Assembly: GCA_964384945.1 (NCBI GenBank)
Contig: CAYLMK010000044.1
Coordinates: 1-21,061, forward strand
Reading direction: 5' to 3'
Source: S015-6 sp964384945
Lineage (GTDB): Bacteria; Desulfobacterota; DSWW01
Length of the DNA: 21,061 nucleotides
Shown here: one piece after another, positions 5,989 to 16,809 of the stretch
Layout: every line of letters begins with the position of its first letter
How positions within the stretch are numbered: position 1 is the stretch's first letter
Translations under genes and position numbers: made by a program
The notes under the pieces: model-generated
Database searches by the model: none
Told to the model about the DNA's origin: nothing
What the model saw: the letters and a program-made list of their open reading frames with translations, nothing else

Positions 5989-7156
5989 CGGGACCGTCCT
6001 CTTCCTCCGTCATGTCCTCGTCGTCCTCCCCAACCTCACCTCCTCCTGCCGTTTCGGCCTGCCCGCCCTCCTCTTCCTCCTCGACATCCGGCTGGTAGAG
6101 TTCCAGGCGGGTCCGCGTGCTCTTCAGGATCTCGTCCAGCTTGCTCGGCGTGAAGTCTTCCTCCGGCAGCGGCTCCTCGTCCTCGGACCAATCGCTTCCG
6201 TCCTCGAAGTCCCCCTCCTCTCCACCTTCTTCTTGCTCCCTTTTTTCGGAGCGCGGGGCAGAATCTTCGCCATCAAGCCGCTGACCATCCTCGTCGGCCG
6301 CCGCACCGGCCGGCGCACCGGCCGCCTCCCGCCCTGTTTCTGCCTCCCGCGCCCCTTCCTCTCCCGCCTCTCTCTCCGCCTGCTCGACGATATCCTTGAT
6401 CTCCTTGAGGGTCGGTAGATCCTTCAGGCTGTTGAGCCCGAAGAGTTCCAGGAACTCCTGGGTGGTGCCGTACAGGATCGGCCTTCCGGCGACATCCTTC
6501 CTCCCCAGGATGCGCAGGAGGCGCCTCTCCAGGAGCGTCCCCAGCACGGCGCCGCTGTCCACGCCGCGGATCGCCTCCGCCTCGGCCCGGGTCACAGGCT
6601 GGCGGTAGGCGACGATCGCCAGTGTTTCGAGGGCGGCCCTGCTCAGCCGGGTGAATTTCTGCTGCCGAAGCCTCCCGATCCAGGGCGCGAACTCCGCCCG
6701 CGTGCGGAATTGATACCCGTTGGCCACCTTGACGATCTCCAGGGCGCCTGCCCGGATCTCATAATCCTGCTCGAGTTCGTCCAGGACCTGCTTCAGTCTC
6801 GCCCTGGAGCAATCGCTGAGCACGCCCGCCATCCTGTCCAGGGAAATCGGCTGTTCCGAGACGAAGATCAACGCCTCCAGGATCGACTTCAGCCTGCTAC
6901 CTTCCCCGCCCGGCCCCGGGGCTTCCAACGGCCCTTGCGCCCCCCCTTCAGCCGCCCGCTCCGCTTCCTCCTCCGGCGCGGGCCCCGGCAACGATCCGCC
7001 GTCATCCGTGAAGACCCCATCGCCGTCCTCGGGAACCTCGCAGCAATCGGCCGCTCGCGCCGCCTCCGGTTCCGTAAACGCAGATTCCCCCCCGGCACGT
7101 CCCGGCCCGGCCGGCTCCTTTTCCGGACCGCCTGGGTCCTTTTCTTCAGGGTTCAC
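5978..7156 (-). CDS. scpB: Chromosome segregation and condensation protein ScpB, extended
   Basis: ScpB is the winged-helix partner that, with the kleisin ScpA, binds SMC to form bacterial condensin. The conserved core covers about residues 87-255 (SRLKSILEALIFVSEQPISL at the start; ETLAIVAYRQPVTRAEAEAI and GRPILYGTTQEFLELFGL later). The protein is 392 residues, about twice the usual ~180-200. An N-terminal ~86-residue Glu/Pro/Gly-rich extension and a C-terminal ~135-residue Glu/Asp-rich tail account for the excess, and both look disordered. The start is GTG 7156, overlapping the scpA stop by 11 bases, with AAGGAGG about 12 bases upstream. No Met lies between it and the core. The core assignment is secure. 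Confidence 0.93.
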   Translation of the reverse strand: MNPEEKDPGGPEKEPAGPGRAGGESAFTEPEAARAADCCEVPEDGDGVFTDDGGSLPGPAPEEEAERAAEGGAQGPLEAPGPGGEGSRLKSILEALIFVSEQPISLDRMAGVLSDCSRARLKQVLDELEQDYEIRAGALEIVKVANGYQFRTRAEFAPWIGRLRQQKFTRLSRAALETLAIVAYRQPVTRAEAEAIRGVDSGAVLGTLLERRLLRILGRKDVAGRPILYGTTQEFLELFGLNSLKDLPTLKEIKDIVEQAEREAGEEGAREAETGREAAGAPAGAAADEDGQRLDGEDSAPRSEKREQEEGGEEGDFEDGSDWSEDEEPLPEEDFTPSKLDEILKSTRTRLELYQPDVEEEEEGGQAETAGGGEVGEDDEDMTEEEDGPDDD

Positions 7157-7916
7157 GGCTTTGCAGCGCCTCCTTGAGTTTCTCGCGTTGATCCCCTTCC
7201 TGGGATACCACCCTCACCTGAACCGCACCGAAGGACTCGCTCTGGTAAGCGCGAAGCAGACCCAGTCGAACCAGCTCGAGGATCGACAGGAACGTTACGA
7301 TGATCATTTCGCGGTCCGCCTCCCCCTCGAACAGTTCCTCGAACATCATGGAGCGCCTGGCAGCCACCGCATCCAGGACTTGCATGATGCGGTCCACGAG
7401 CCGGATGCGGTCCGGCATCACCTCGTGAAGGGCCTCTTTCGGCGCCCGCACCATCACCTTCTGAAAGGCGTCGATCAGGTCGAAGAGGCTTGCCTTCAGG
7501 AGCGGCGGCTCCTCTTCGGATCCCTCGCCGTTGCTTGCGATCCGCACCTGAAACACGTCCCGGTTCAACAGGTCCCGCTCGCCCAGGGTCTGTGCCGCCT
7601 CCTTGTACCGCTGGTACTCGATCAGCCTTCGGCGCAGGGAGTCGAGGGACTCGAATGCATCCTCCTCGTCCTCCTCCACCTCCGCCGGCGCGGGCAGGAG
7701 CAGCTTGGACTTGTGGTAGGCCAGGGTGGCGGCCATGACGAGAAAGTCGCCGACCCCGTCCAGGTTGAGCGATTCCATCACGCTGACGTAAGCCAGGTAC
7801 TGATTGGCTATTTCCGCGACGGGGATGTTGTAGATGTCGAGCTCGTTCTTGCGTATCAGGTGCAGCAAGAGATCGAGAGGACCTTCAAAGTCCTGCAGTC
7901 TCACCTGGTAGGTCAT
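7146..7916 (-). CDS. scpA: Chromosome segregation and condensation protein ScpA
   Basis: ScpA is the kleisin subunit that bridges the SMC heads in bacterial condensin. The 256-residue sequence begins MTYQVRLQDFEGPLDLLLHL, the N-terminal kleisin helix found throughout the family. It continues with ELDIYNIPVAEIANQYLAY and AATLAYHKSKLLLP. An acidic linker EVEEDEEDAFE and the C-terminal winged helix follow (about 180-256). I chose ATG 7916 because this is the usual family start. An in-frame ATG at 7952 would add 12 residues with no family likeness. The stop overlaps scpB, so expression is coupled. The M50 protease gene ends 58 bases upstream of this start. Confidence 0.95.
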   Translation of the reverse strand: MTYQVRLQDFEGPLDLLLHLIRKNELDIYNIPVAEIANQYLAYVSVMESLNLDGVGDFLVMAATLAYHKSKLLLPAPAEVEEDEEDAFESLDSLRRRLIEYQRYKEAAQTLGERDLLNRDVFQVRIASNGEGSEEEPPLLKASLFDLIDAFQKVMVRAPKEALHEVMPDRIRLVDRIMQVLDAVAARRSMMFEELFEGEADREMIIVTFLSILELVRLGLLRAYQSESFGAVQVRVVSQEGDQREKLKEALQSREP

Positions 7917-7974
7917 CGCTTGTCCGGTCCCGTGAAAACCATCGAGCCCCACGGCGGGCAGTCTCGGATCGCAT

Positions 7975-8628
7975 CTACATTCCCAGCAGGGTTCTGGTCA
8001 GCAGGGACATGAGACGCCACAGGTGGCTCATCAGGCCGAAGGGATTCAGGAAAATCAGCCCGACGACGAGGAACATGCCGTACGGCTCGACACGGCTGAC
8101 CCGGATGGCCTGCTCTCTGGGCAGGATCCCGACGAGAATTCGGCCGCCGTCGAGGGGTGGAATGGGTATCAGGTTGAACAGGGCCAGCAGCACGTTGATG
8201 GCCACGCTGAACTCGGCCATGCCTTTGAAGAAGCCCAGGAACAGGTACATAGAGGGCGGCAGCATCTTGGCGAGCAGCATCACCCCCTGGTAAAAGATGC
8301 CGCTCGCAGCCGCCAGCGCGAGGTTGGTGAGCGGCCCGGAAGCCGCCACCCAGACCATGTCCTGCTTCGGATTCCGAAGGCGGAAGAAATTGACCGGCAC
8401 GGGCCGCGCCCAGCCGAAGAGGAACGAGGCGTTGCTCAGGAAGAGGACCGCCGGAACCAGGATCGAGCCGAGCGGGTCGATGTGCGCGATCGGGTTGAGC
8501 GTCAGGCGGCCCTGCAGCTTTGCGGTGGGGTCTCCCAGCCGGTAGGCCGCGTAGCCGTGCATCGCTTCGTGAAACGTGATGGCCAGAAGCAGCGGCGGCA
8601 CCACGATTGCAAGGTGTTGCAGGTCCAT
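7975..8628 (-). CDS. Site-2 protease family (M50) membrane metalloprotease
   Basis: This 217-residue polytopic protein is of the small, PDZ-less M50 group. Zinc motif His20-Glu21-x-x-His24 lies in the first membrane helix, and the third ligand Asp160 is in NLIPIPPLDGGRI. Between them are the conserved loop around RLTLNPIAHIDPLGSILVP and the ASGPLTNLALA helix (about 96-107). About five membrane spans are visible. Such enzymes cut membrane-embedded segments; the substrate is unknown. It sits 33 bases after the poly(A)-polymerase-like gene and just before scpA. This position between nucleic-acid genes is a familiar synteny and does not reveal its target. Confidence 0.92.
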   Translation of the reverse strand: MDLQHLAIVVPPLLLAITFHEAMHGYAAYRLGDPTAKLQGRLTLNPIAHIDPLGSILVPAVLFLSNASFLFGWARPVPVNFFRLRNPKQDMVWVAASGPLTNLALAAASGIFYQGVMLLAKMLPPSMYLFLGFFKGMAEFSVAINVLLALFNLIPIPPLDGGRILVGILPREQAIRVSRVEPYGMFLVVGLIFLNPFGLMSHLWRLMSLLTRTLLGM

Positions 8629-8661
8629 GGGAGACTCTGTAACAGATGGCCTTCCTGCTTG

Positions 8662-11301
8662 TCAACGAGGCGGGAAATTGCTCGCGATCCACTCCCTCTC
8701 GGTATCGAGGTCCCGGACCTGGCCGTCCAGTCTCGCATCCATCACCCTGTCCAGGATCTCCCTGTACTGCGGACCCGGCTTGTATCCCATCTCCGCCAGA
8801 TCCTTGCCCGTCACCGAGACCCGGACCGACCGAAGCGTGGTGATGTAAAGCGAAATCGCCTTGCGCGACTTCTCCCGTGAGGTCCGGCTCATGAGGTAGA
8901 GGAGCACCTCGATCGGCAGAGGGTGAAGCCATCGGTAGATCGTGACCGGCCTCAAGTCCCTGGCACCCCGGGCCATCTTCCGCAGGACGTTCTCTCCCTC
9001 TGCCTTGGCCGCCAGGATCGCCCGCATCCGTTTGCCCCGGATCCCCAGCCTCTTGCGGGTCATCTCCACGGCCTGGCCGTCGAGCAGGGCGAGCAGGCAG
9101 AGAAGCTTGAACACCCACTCCTGCCACGGAACGTCCAGGTAAAGGAGGCGGAACCAGGAGGACACTTGCCGCGACCCCTCCAGGATCGCGCGCAGCCTCC
9201 TGTCCAGCACGAGGTTCGGATGGATAACGCGGAGCAAATCGAACTCCTGCATCCTCTCGAGGATCGCCTCGGACCGGTCTTCCTGAAGGATCAGCTCGAG
9301 TTCTCCGAAAAGCCTCTTTCCGTCCAGCTGTTCGGGCAGCCCCATGTGGATGGCGTTCTGCATCAGGCTCCGGGTCTGGTGTCCCAGGGAGAATCCGAAC
9401 CGTTCGGAGAACCGGAGGGCCCGGTAGATCCGGGTCGGGTCCTCGATGAAGCTCAGGTTCTGTATCACCCGGATGACCCTGTCCTTTATATCTTTCTGCC
9501 CGCCGAAGAAGTCCACCAGTTCGCCGAACCGGGCCGGCTCGAGCCGGACCGCCAGCGTGTTCATCGTGAAATCCCTGCGGTACAGGTCGAGCTTGAGCGA
9601 ACTCCATTCCACGTTCGGCAGCGAGGCCGGCCTCTCGTAGTATTCCAGCCTAGCCGTGGCGACATCGATCCGGAAGCCGTCCGGAAAGACCAACCGGGCG
9701 GTTCCGAACCGTTCGTGGCTTGTCTTTCGCGCGCCGTAGCGCTGACAGATCCGCTCGGCGAACTCGAGCCCGTCCCCCTCCACGACGATGTCGATGTCCA
9801 GGTTCTCCCTGCGCAGGAGGCAGTCCCGAACCACCCCGCCCACCAGGTAGGCGTGCATCCGGATCGACTCGGCGATCTCCCCGAACTCCTTGAGGAGATG
9901 AAAGATGGGCGCGGGAAGCCGCTCGCGAATCAGGCGGGCCACCCGTTTCTCGCTTCCCGCCGAAGGGGCCTCCTCGGCCGCGGGGTCCCGCAGGGGGGAC
10001 GGCAGGGACCCGGCGATGCTTCGCAGCAGATCCGTGCGGGAGAGCACGCCCACGAGCGCGCCCCGGTCGAGCACCGGAATGAACCGCTGCCCGCCCTTGA
10101 GCAACAGATCCTGGGCCTCCTGGAGAGGGGCGTCCGGGGACAGGGTGCGGAAGTCCGAGGTCATGATCTCCCCTACCCTGTTTTCCCGCATGCCGTGATA
10201 GGACGCCTTCTCGACCACCTGGCGCGTGAGAATGCCGCACACACGTTCTCCGTCGAGCACCGGGAGGCTGTTGATGTTGTACCGGTTCAACGTCTCGGCC
10301 GCCTGCATGATCCTGTCGTCCTTCTGGACGGTCTTCACCGGAAAGGTCATGGAGTCGCGGACCTTCTCTTTCCAATCCTGCGGCCGCAAGAGTTCCCTCA
10401 GCAGGGAAAGCAACCGCTCCCGAACCTGGAAGAGGGTCAGATCCTTGATGGTCGCGGAGGCCGCCGTCGGATGACCGCCCCCGCCGAATTCCCGCGCCAC
10501 CGCCCCCACGTCCACCTCGGGGATTCTGCTTCTGGCCACAAGGAAGATGCGGCTTTCCATGCGGGCCAGCACGAACACGACGTTGAGGTTTTCCATGTCT
10601 TTGAGCTTGTGGACGAGAACGGCCAGGTCGCCGACGTACCCGTCGGCGCTCGCCTCGGCGATGCTCACGTCGATCCCGTGGATGTTGTAAACCTTGCGCG
10701 TCTGAATCAGCTCGCTCAGGATCCCCACCTGTTCCTGGGTGAGTTCGGGCGTAATCAGGTTCGAGACCGCATTCAGATCGGCCCCGCATTCGAGCAGGTA
10801 GGCGGCGGCCTTCAGGTCGTTTCCGGTCGTCGAGGAAAAGGTCATGCATCCCGTGTCTTCGTAGATGCCGAGCATGAGGACCGTCGCCTCTTCCGCCGTA
10901 AGGGGAATCGACCGCTCCTGCAGCAGTTCGACCATCAGGGTGACGTTGGCGCCGTAAGGCTTGTAGATCTCCAGGTCCGCCTGGATATCGCGGTCGGTGG
11001 GCGGGTGGTGGTCGTAGACGTGGACTTCCACGTTGGGGTCGTCCGCGACCTGCTGGAACCGGCCGATCCGGTCCCACTGCCGGATGTCGACGAGGATGAG
11101 TTTGTGGACGCTCGCCAGGTCGATACGCTTGAGCTTCTCAAAGGGCACGGTGTACAGCACGCTTTCCAGGAAGAACCTCCGGAGGCTCCTTTCCTGTGAG
11201 CCGGGGAAGACGAGCACCGCATCCGGATAGAGCTTCTTCGCTGCGATCATCGACCCCAGGGAGTCGAAATCGGCGTTGATGTGGGTGGTGATGACTTCCA
11301 T
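8662..11301 (-). CDS. DHH-CBS-CBS-poly(A) polymerase/CCA transferase fusion
   Basis: This 879-residue protein fuses three modules. Residues 1-305 are a DHH/DHHA1 phosphoesterase: HINADFDS with His7, Asp11 and Asp13; Asp72; Asp97-His98-His99; and GGGGHPTAA at 273-281. Residues 314-430 are two CBS domains, which usually bind adenine nucleotides. Residues 480-879 are a class II nucleotidyltransferase head and body: GGVVRD at 488-493, catalytic Asp502 and Asp504 in NLDIDIV, RRDFTMNTLA, and DPTRIYRALRFSERFGF. The transferase adds CCA or A residues to RNA 3' ends, and the DHH part could trim or degrade RNA, so one chain may tail and turn over RNA. I chose ATG 11301 over the in-frame start at 11370 because AGGAAGG lies upstream and the extra segment is antisense to a repeat element. 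Confidence 0.92.
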   Translation of the reverse strand: MEVITTHINADFDSLGSMIAAKKLYPDAVLVFPGSQERSLRRFFLESVLYTVPFEKLKRIDLASVHKLILVDIRQWDRIGRFQQVADDPNVEVHVYDHHPPTDRDIQADLEIYKPYGANVTLMVELLQERSIPLTAEEATVLMLGIYEDTGCMTFSSTTGNDLKAAAYLLECGADLNAVSNLITPELTQEQVGILSELIQTRKVYNIHGIDVSIAEASADGYVGDLAVLVHKLKDMENLNVVFVLARMESRIFLVARSRIPEVDVGAVAREFGGGGHPTAASATIKDLTLFQVRERLLSLLRELLRPQDWKEKVRDSMTFPVKTVQKDDRIMQAAETLNRYNINSLPVLDGERVCGILTRQVVEKASYHGMRENRVGEIMTSDFRTLSPDAPLQEAQDLLLKGGQRFIPVLDRGALVGVLSRTDLLRSIAGSLPSPLRDPAAEEAPSAGSEKRVARLIRERLPAPIFHLLKEFGEIAESIRMHAYLVGGVVRDCLLRRENLDIDIVVEGDGLEFAERICQRYGARKTSHERFGTARLVFPDGFRIDVATARLEYYERPASLPNVEWSSLKLDLYRRDFTMNTLAVRLEPARFGELVDFFGGQKDIKDRVIRVIQNLSFIEDPTRIYRALRFSERFGFSLGHQTRSLMQNAIHMGLPEQLDGKRLFGELELILQEDRSEAILERMQEFDLLRVIHPNLVLDRRLRAILEGSRQVSSWFRLLYLDVPWQEWVFKLLCLLALLDGQAVEMTRKRLGIRGKRMRAILAAKAEGENVLRKMARGARDLRPVTIYRWLHPLPIEVLLYLMSRTSREKSRKAISLYITTLRSVRVSVTGKDLAEMGYKPGPQYREILDRVMDARLDGQVRDLDTEREWIASNFPPR

Positions 11302-11320
11302 GCCGATCCCTTCCTGTGCT

Positions 11321-11410
11321 TCGGGATCCCTGCTTCCGCAGGGATGACTGCGACGAAAGGGCATCGACAAACTCCCCGGGCGGACATCGATGCCCTTTCG
11401 TCGCAGTCAT
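11321..11410. repeat. Composite inverted-repeat element at the xerD stop
   Basis: A perfect 24-bp inverted repeat has arms at 11344-11367 and 11387-11410 and a 19-base loop. A second stem CCCTGC-TTCC-GCAGGG (11328-11343) abuts it. The right arm includes the xerD TGA (11407-11409). In the leftward transcript no U-run follows, so it is not a standard terminator. The GGGATCCCTGCTTCCGCAGG segment resembles dispersed REP-like elements of proteobacteria. It may stabilise or process mRNA between xerD and the fusion gene, or be a mobile palindrome. Confidence 0.75.
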
Positions 11411-12326
11411 TTGGCCCGGGGATGGTGACGTTCGTAGATCTGTTTCAGTTTCTCCCGGTTCAGGTGCGTGTAGATCTGCGTGGTCGAGATGCTCGCGTGA
11501 CCGAGCATGAGCTGCACCGAGCGAAGATCGGCCCCCCGCTCCAGCAGGTGCGTGGCAAAGGAGTGCCGCAGGACGTGCGGGGTTACGGGGGACGAGATGC
11601 CTGCCTGGAGCGCGTAACGGTTGAGGGCCTTCCAGAAGCCCTGCCGGCTCAACCTCCTGCCCGATCGGTTCAGGAACACGTGGGGGACCCGGGCGGCCCC
11701 GGCCAGGCCGGGGCGCACACCGGTCAAGTAGGCCTTGAGCTTATCCAGGGCGACCTCGCCGGCCGGCACAAGCCTCTCCTTCTTCCCCTTGCCGTAGGCC
11801 ACCACGTATCCCACTTCGAGATTGAGATCCTGCAGCCTCAGTCCGAGCAGCTCGGAGACCCGAAGGCCCGTGGCATACAGAAGCTCGAGCATGGCCTGGT
11901 CCCGGGCCCCGAGGGGCGTGGCCGGGTCGGGCTGGGCAAGCAGACGGTCGACCTCGTCCAGGGTCAGGTCCTTCGGCAGCGGGACCCCCAGGCGCGGAAG
12001 CTCCAGCATCGCGGTCGGGTCCTTGTCCGTGTACCGCTCTTTCTGCAGAAATCGGTAGAACCCGCGGAGGCTGCTCGCCTTGCGCCGCAGGGACCGGGCC
12101 GACATCCCCCCCTGTTTCCTGGAGAGGAAATAGAAGCGCAGGTCCTCCTCGCGCACTTCGGCCGGTGACGCCCCAAGCGAATCCTCCGCCCATTGAACGT
12201 ATTCCGAAAGGTCCCTGCCGTACGCCTCGAGCGTGTTCCGCGCCAGGCCCCGCTCCACACGGAGGTGATCGAGGTAGGCGTCCAGCACTTCGTCCGTCTT
12301 TTCTTTGTCGGCCTTCACGGGGCGCC

Positions 12327-12330
<4 letters not shown>
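11407..12330 (-). CDS. xerD: Site-specific tyrosine recombinase XerD-like
   Basis: This 307-residue recombinase resolves chromosome dimers at dif with a partner Xer. The N-terminal SAM-like DNA-binding domain spans about 12-98, with VERGLARNTLEAYGRDL typical of XerC/XerD. The catalytic domain carries the full set: Arg157 (ATGLRVSELLGL), Lys181, His252 and Arg255 (HVLRHSFATHLL), His278 (LGHASISTTQIYTHL) and nucleophile Tyr287. Its ATG overlaps the mutS stop by four bases (12327-12330). XerD is preferred to XerC by the overall sequence pattern, but a single-Xer role (XerA/XerH type) is possible. The stop codon lies inside a long palindrome. All catalytic residues are present, so it should be active. 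Confidence 0.92.
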
Positions 12331-14957
<2,627 letters not shown>

Positions 14958-15086
14958 GGGTCAGCAACCCCCTGCCGCGCTGGGTCTTCTCTAATTTGTC
15001 TTGTACATCATTTCGCGTGACGCTTTCAACACAAAGCCGCAAATAACCTGCCCTGAAAGGAAAACAGGATTTTTCTGCGAGGGGCC

Positions 15087-15120
15087 TTGACACGTCGCGT
15101 CAAATGATTACACTTATAAT
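15087..15120 (+). promoter_or_regulatory. Promoter for the 15227 transcription unit
   Basis: TTGACA (15087-15092) is followed after 16 bases by TACACT (15109-15114). A perfect TATAAT lies at 15115-15120, at 22-base spacing, too long for a normal pair with this -35. One of the two should serve as the -10. The first dyad covers the -35, and the second begins directly after TATAAT. Confidence 0.65.
15088..15102. promoter_or_regulatory. Operator-like dyad 1
   Basis: TGACACGTCGCGTCA, preceded by T and followed by AA, is an imperfect palindrome of the form TTGAC-N7-GTCAA. It overlaps the -35 element, so a bound dimer would block RNA polymerase. The near-copy 33 bp downstream suggests two repressor dimers on one DNA face. 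The shape suits a TetR-like regulator, but none is encoded in the window. Confidence 0.6.
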
Positions 15121-15135
15121 TGACACGAAGCGTCA
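15121..15135. promoter_or_regulatory. Operator-like dyad 2
   Basis: TGACACGAAGCGTCA matches dyad 1 except at the two central bases and follows directly after TATAAT, near the expected transcription start. The 33-bp offset equals about three helical turns. Together the sites bracket the promoter, as expected for repression. Confidence 0.6.
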
Positions 15136-15226
15136 TAGCAATGAAAACAGGATCGAGGCAGCGGATTCAAATTGAAATTGCTCATCCCTATCGCGGATGG
15201 GGGAAAACCAGAAAAGGAGAACGAAG

Positions 15227-15433
15227 ATGCAGGTCGGCACAAGAGCATCCAGGCACGTTTTCGAGGCCTTCCAGGGCCGTTGCGTTCAACTGCGTTCCTG
15301 GAGGGAGAAGGCCTTCAGCAGGGAGAGACTGGCCGAGGCCGCTCTGTTCGCGTCCACCGCGGTCGTGTTCGGCTACATTATTTGGTGGGCCGCAAGGGCG
15401 GCGGATGCTTACAAGATCCTGGGAATCGGGTAA
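15227..15433 (+). CDS. 68-residue single-span membrane protein
   Basis: ATG 15227 is preceded by AAGGAG seven bases upstream and is preferred to the in-frame ATG at 15197. The protein has a basic, Arg-rich N-terminal ~35 residues, one hydrophobic span (ALFASTAVVFGYIIWWAA, about 41-58) and a short tail ADAYKILGIG. The charge distribution predicts a cytoplasmic N-terminus. It is flanked by a bracketed promoter and a strong downstream stem-loop, so it looks like its own regulated transcription unit. I do not recognise a family. Small membrane proteins of this build often modulate a larger membrane partner, but no partner is evident here. Confidence 0.65.
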   Translation: MQVGTRASRHVFEAFQGRCVQLRSWREKAFSRERLAEAALFASTAVVFGYIIWWAARAADAYKILGIG

Positions 15434-15458
15434 CTCCCTCGGATCGAGAATCCCATGA

Positions 15459-15526
15459 TGCCCCGGGGGGTCGCCGGAAGCGGCTTACCTTCCCATAACG
15501 ACCCCCCAGGGGCAGGCCCTCTTTTC
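15459..15526 (+). terminator. Terminator-like stem after the 15227 gene
   Basis: TGCCCCGGGGGGTCG (15459-15473) pairs with CGACCCCCCAGGGGCA (15499-15514), giving 15 bp with one bulged base and a 25-base loop. CCTCTTTTCG follows. The U-run is short, so termination may be partial and some read-through into the epoxide hydrolase gene is possible. Confidence 0.55.
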
Positions 15527-15669
15527 GTGGCCCGTCCTTCAAGACGCCCCCTCGGTTGACCGCGAAGACCGATCCCATCCATACTACCCGTACCCACCGC
15601 GCGTTCCGCGGATCGAAATGACCGTATCGCCCGGACGGGGAGAGGCTCGACCCTTCACAGGAGGCCGCC

Positions 15670-16809
15670 ATGAACGAAAAGATCGTTCCCTATCGCATCG
15701 ATATCCCGGAGAGCGCCCTGGAAGACCTGAAGCGGCGGCTTGCCGCGACCCGATGGCCGGACCGGGAGACCCCGGGGGACTGGTCGCAGGGGATTCCCCT
15801 CGCCTACATGGAGCAGGTGGTCCGTTACTGGGCCTCGAACTACGACTGGAGGCGCTGCGAGGCCCGGGTGAACCGCATCGAACAGTACAAGACGTCGCTC
15901 GACGGGCTCGGCATTCACTTCTTGCACATACGCTCCCCGCGCAAAGACGCCCTCCCCCTTGTCATGACGCACGGTTGGCCCGGCTCCATCGTCGAATTCC
16001 TCAAGGTGATCGGGCCGCTCGCGGACCCGGCCTCCCACGGCGGCAGCCCGGCGGATGCCTTCCACGTGGTCTGCCCCACCCTGCCGGGCTACGGGTTCTC
16101 GGACAAGCCGACCGAGCCCGGATGGACCACCCAGAGAATCGCCCGCGCCTGGAGCGCCCTGATGCAGCGTCTGGGCTACGGGCGCTACGTGGCGCAGGGC
16201 GGAGACTGGGGCGCCATGGTCACGACCGACATCGCGCTGGCCGACCCGGAACACTGCGCCGGCATCCACCTCAACATGCCCATTGTGTGGCCGGATCCGG
16301 AGACGATGGCCGACCTGACCCCGCAGGAACAGGCGGCACTTGCGGACCTGCAGCATTACCAGGACTGGGATTCAGGCTACTCGAAGCAGCAGAGCACACG
16401 TCCGCAGACCCTTGGGTACGGGCTCGCGGATTCCCCGGCCGGGCTCGCTGCCTGGATCCTGGAGAAGTTCTGGGCCTGGACCGACAGCGGCGGCGATCCG
16501 GAGAATGTGCTTACGCGGGACGAGTTGCTCGACAATGTGATGTTCTACTGGCTGCCCGCCGCAGGGGCGTCCTCGGCGCGCCTGTACTGGGAGAGTTTCA
16601 ACAAGGTCCACTTCGATCCCGTCCCCGTTCCGGCGGGCGTAAGCATTTTCCCCAGGGAGATCTTCCGCTGCTCCCGCCGCTGGGCCGAAAAGCGGTTCAC
16701 CCGCCTCGTCTACTGGAACGAACTCGACCGGGGCGGCCACTTCGCCGCCTTCGAGCAGCCTGCTCTTTTCGTCGAAGAGCTGAGGAACTGCTTCCGTCAC
16801 ATGAGGTGA
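15670..16809 (+). CDS. Epoxide hydrolase, alpha/beta-hydrolase fold with EHN domain
   Basis: This 379-residue protein adds water to epoxides to give diols. The N-terminal EHN domain (about 3-110) contains LKRRLAATRWPD and DWRRCEARVN. The oxyanion motif HGWPGS is at 101-106, the nucleophile is Asp179 in GGDWGA, and the catalytic His357 is in GGHFAAFEQP. A cap-domain Tyr is likely among the YW residues of the middle region. The ATG at 15670 follows an excellent AGGAGG. A weak promoter (TTGACC 15556-15561, CATACT 15580-15585) lies upstream. The protein resembles microsomal-type bacterial epoxide hydrolases; the natural substrate is unknown. It converges with the acyl-CoA synthetase gene 151 bases away and could share a lipid or xenobiotic pathway with it. 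Confidence 0.9.
   Translation: MNEKIVPYRIDIPESALEDLKRRLAATRWPDRETPGDWSQGIPLAYMEQVVRYWASNYDWRRCEARVNRIEQYKTSLDGLGIHFLHIRSPRKDALPLVMTHGWPGSIVEFLKVIGPLADPASHGGSPADAFHVVCPTLPGYGFSDKPTEPGWTTQRIARAWSALMQRLGYGRYVAQGGDWGAMVTTDIALADPEHCAGIHLNMPIVWPDPETMADLTPQEQAALADLQHYQDWDSGYSKQQSTRPQTLGYGLADSPAGLAAWILEKFWAWTDSGGDPENVLTRDELLDNVMFYWLPAAGASSARLYWESFNKVHFDPVPVPAGVSIFPREIFRCSRRWAEKRFTRLVYWNELDRGGHFAAFEQPALFVEELRNCFRHMR

Noticed and set aside
8923..11199. 758-codon + strand frame opposite the DHH/poly(A)-polymerase gene
   Set aside because: Composition is typical of antisense high-GC DNA, and the minus-strand gene has complete catalytic motifs.
14958..15086. mutS promoter
   Set aside because: A TTGAAA is present on the minus strand, but no convincing -10 lies at proper spacing, so it is not listed as a feature.
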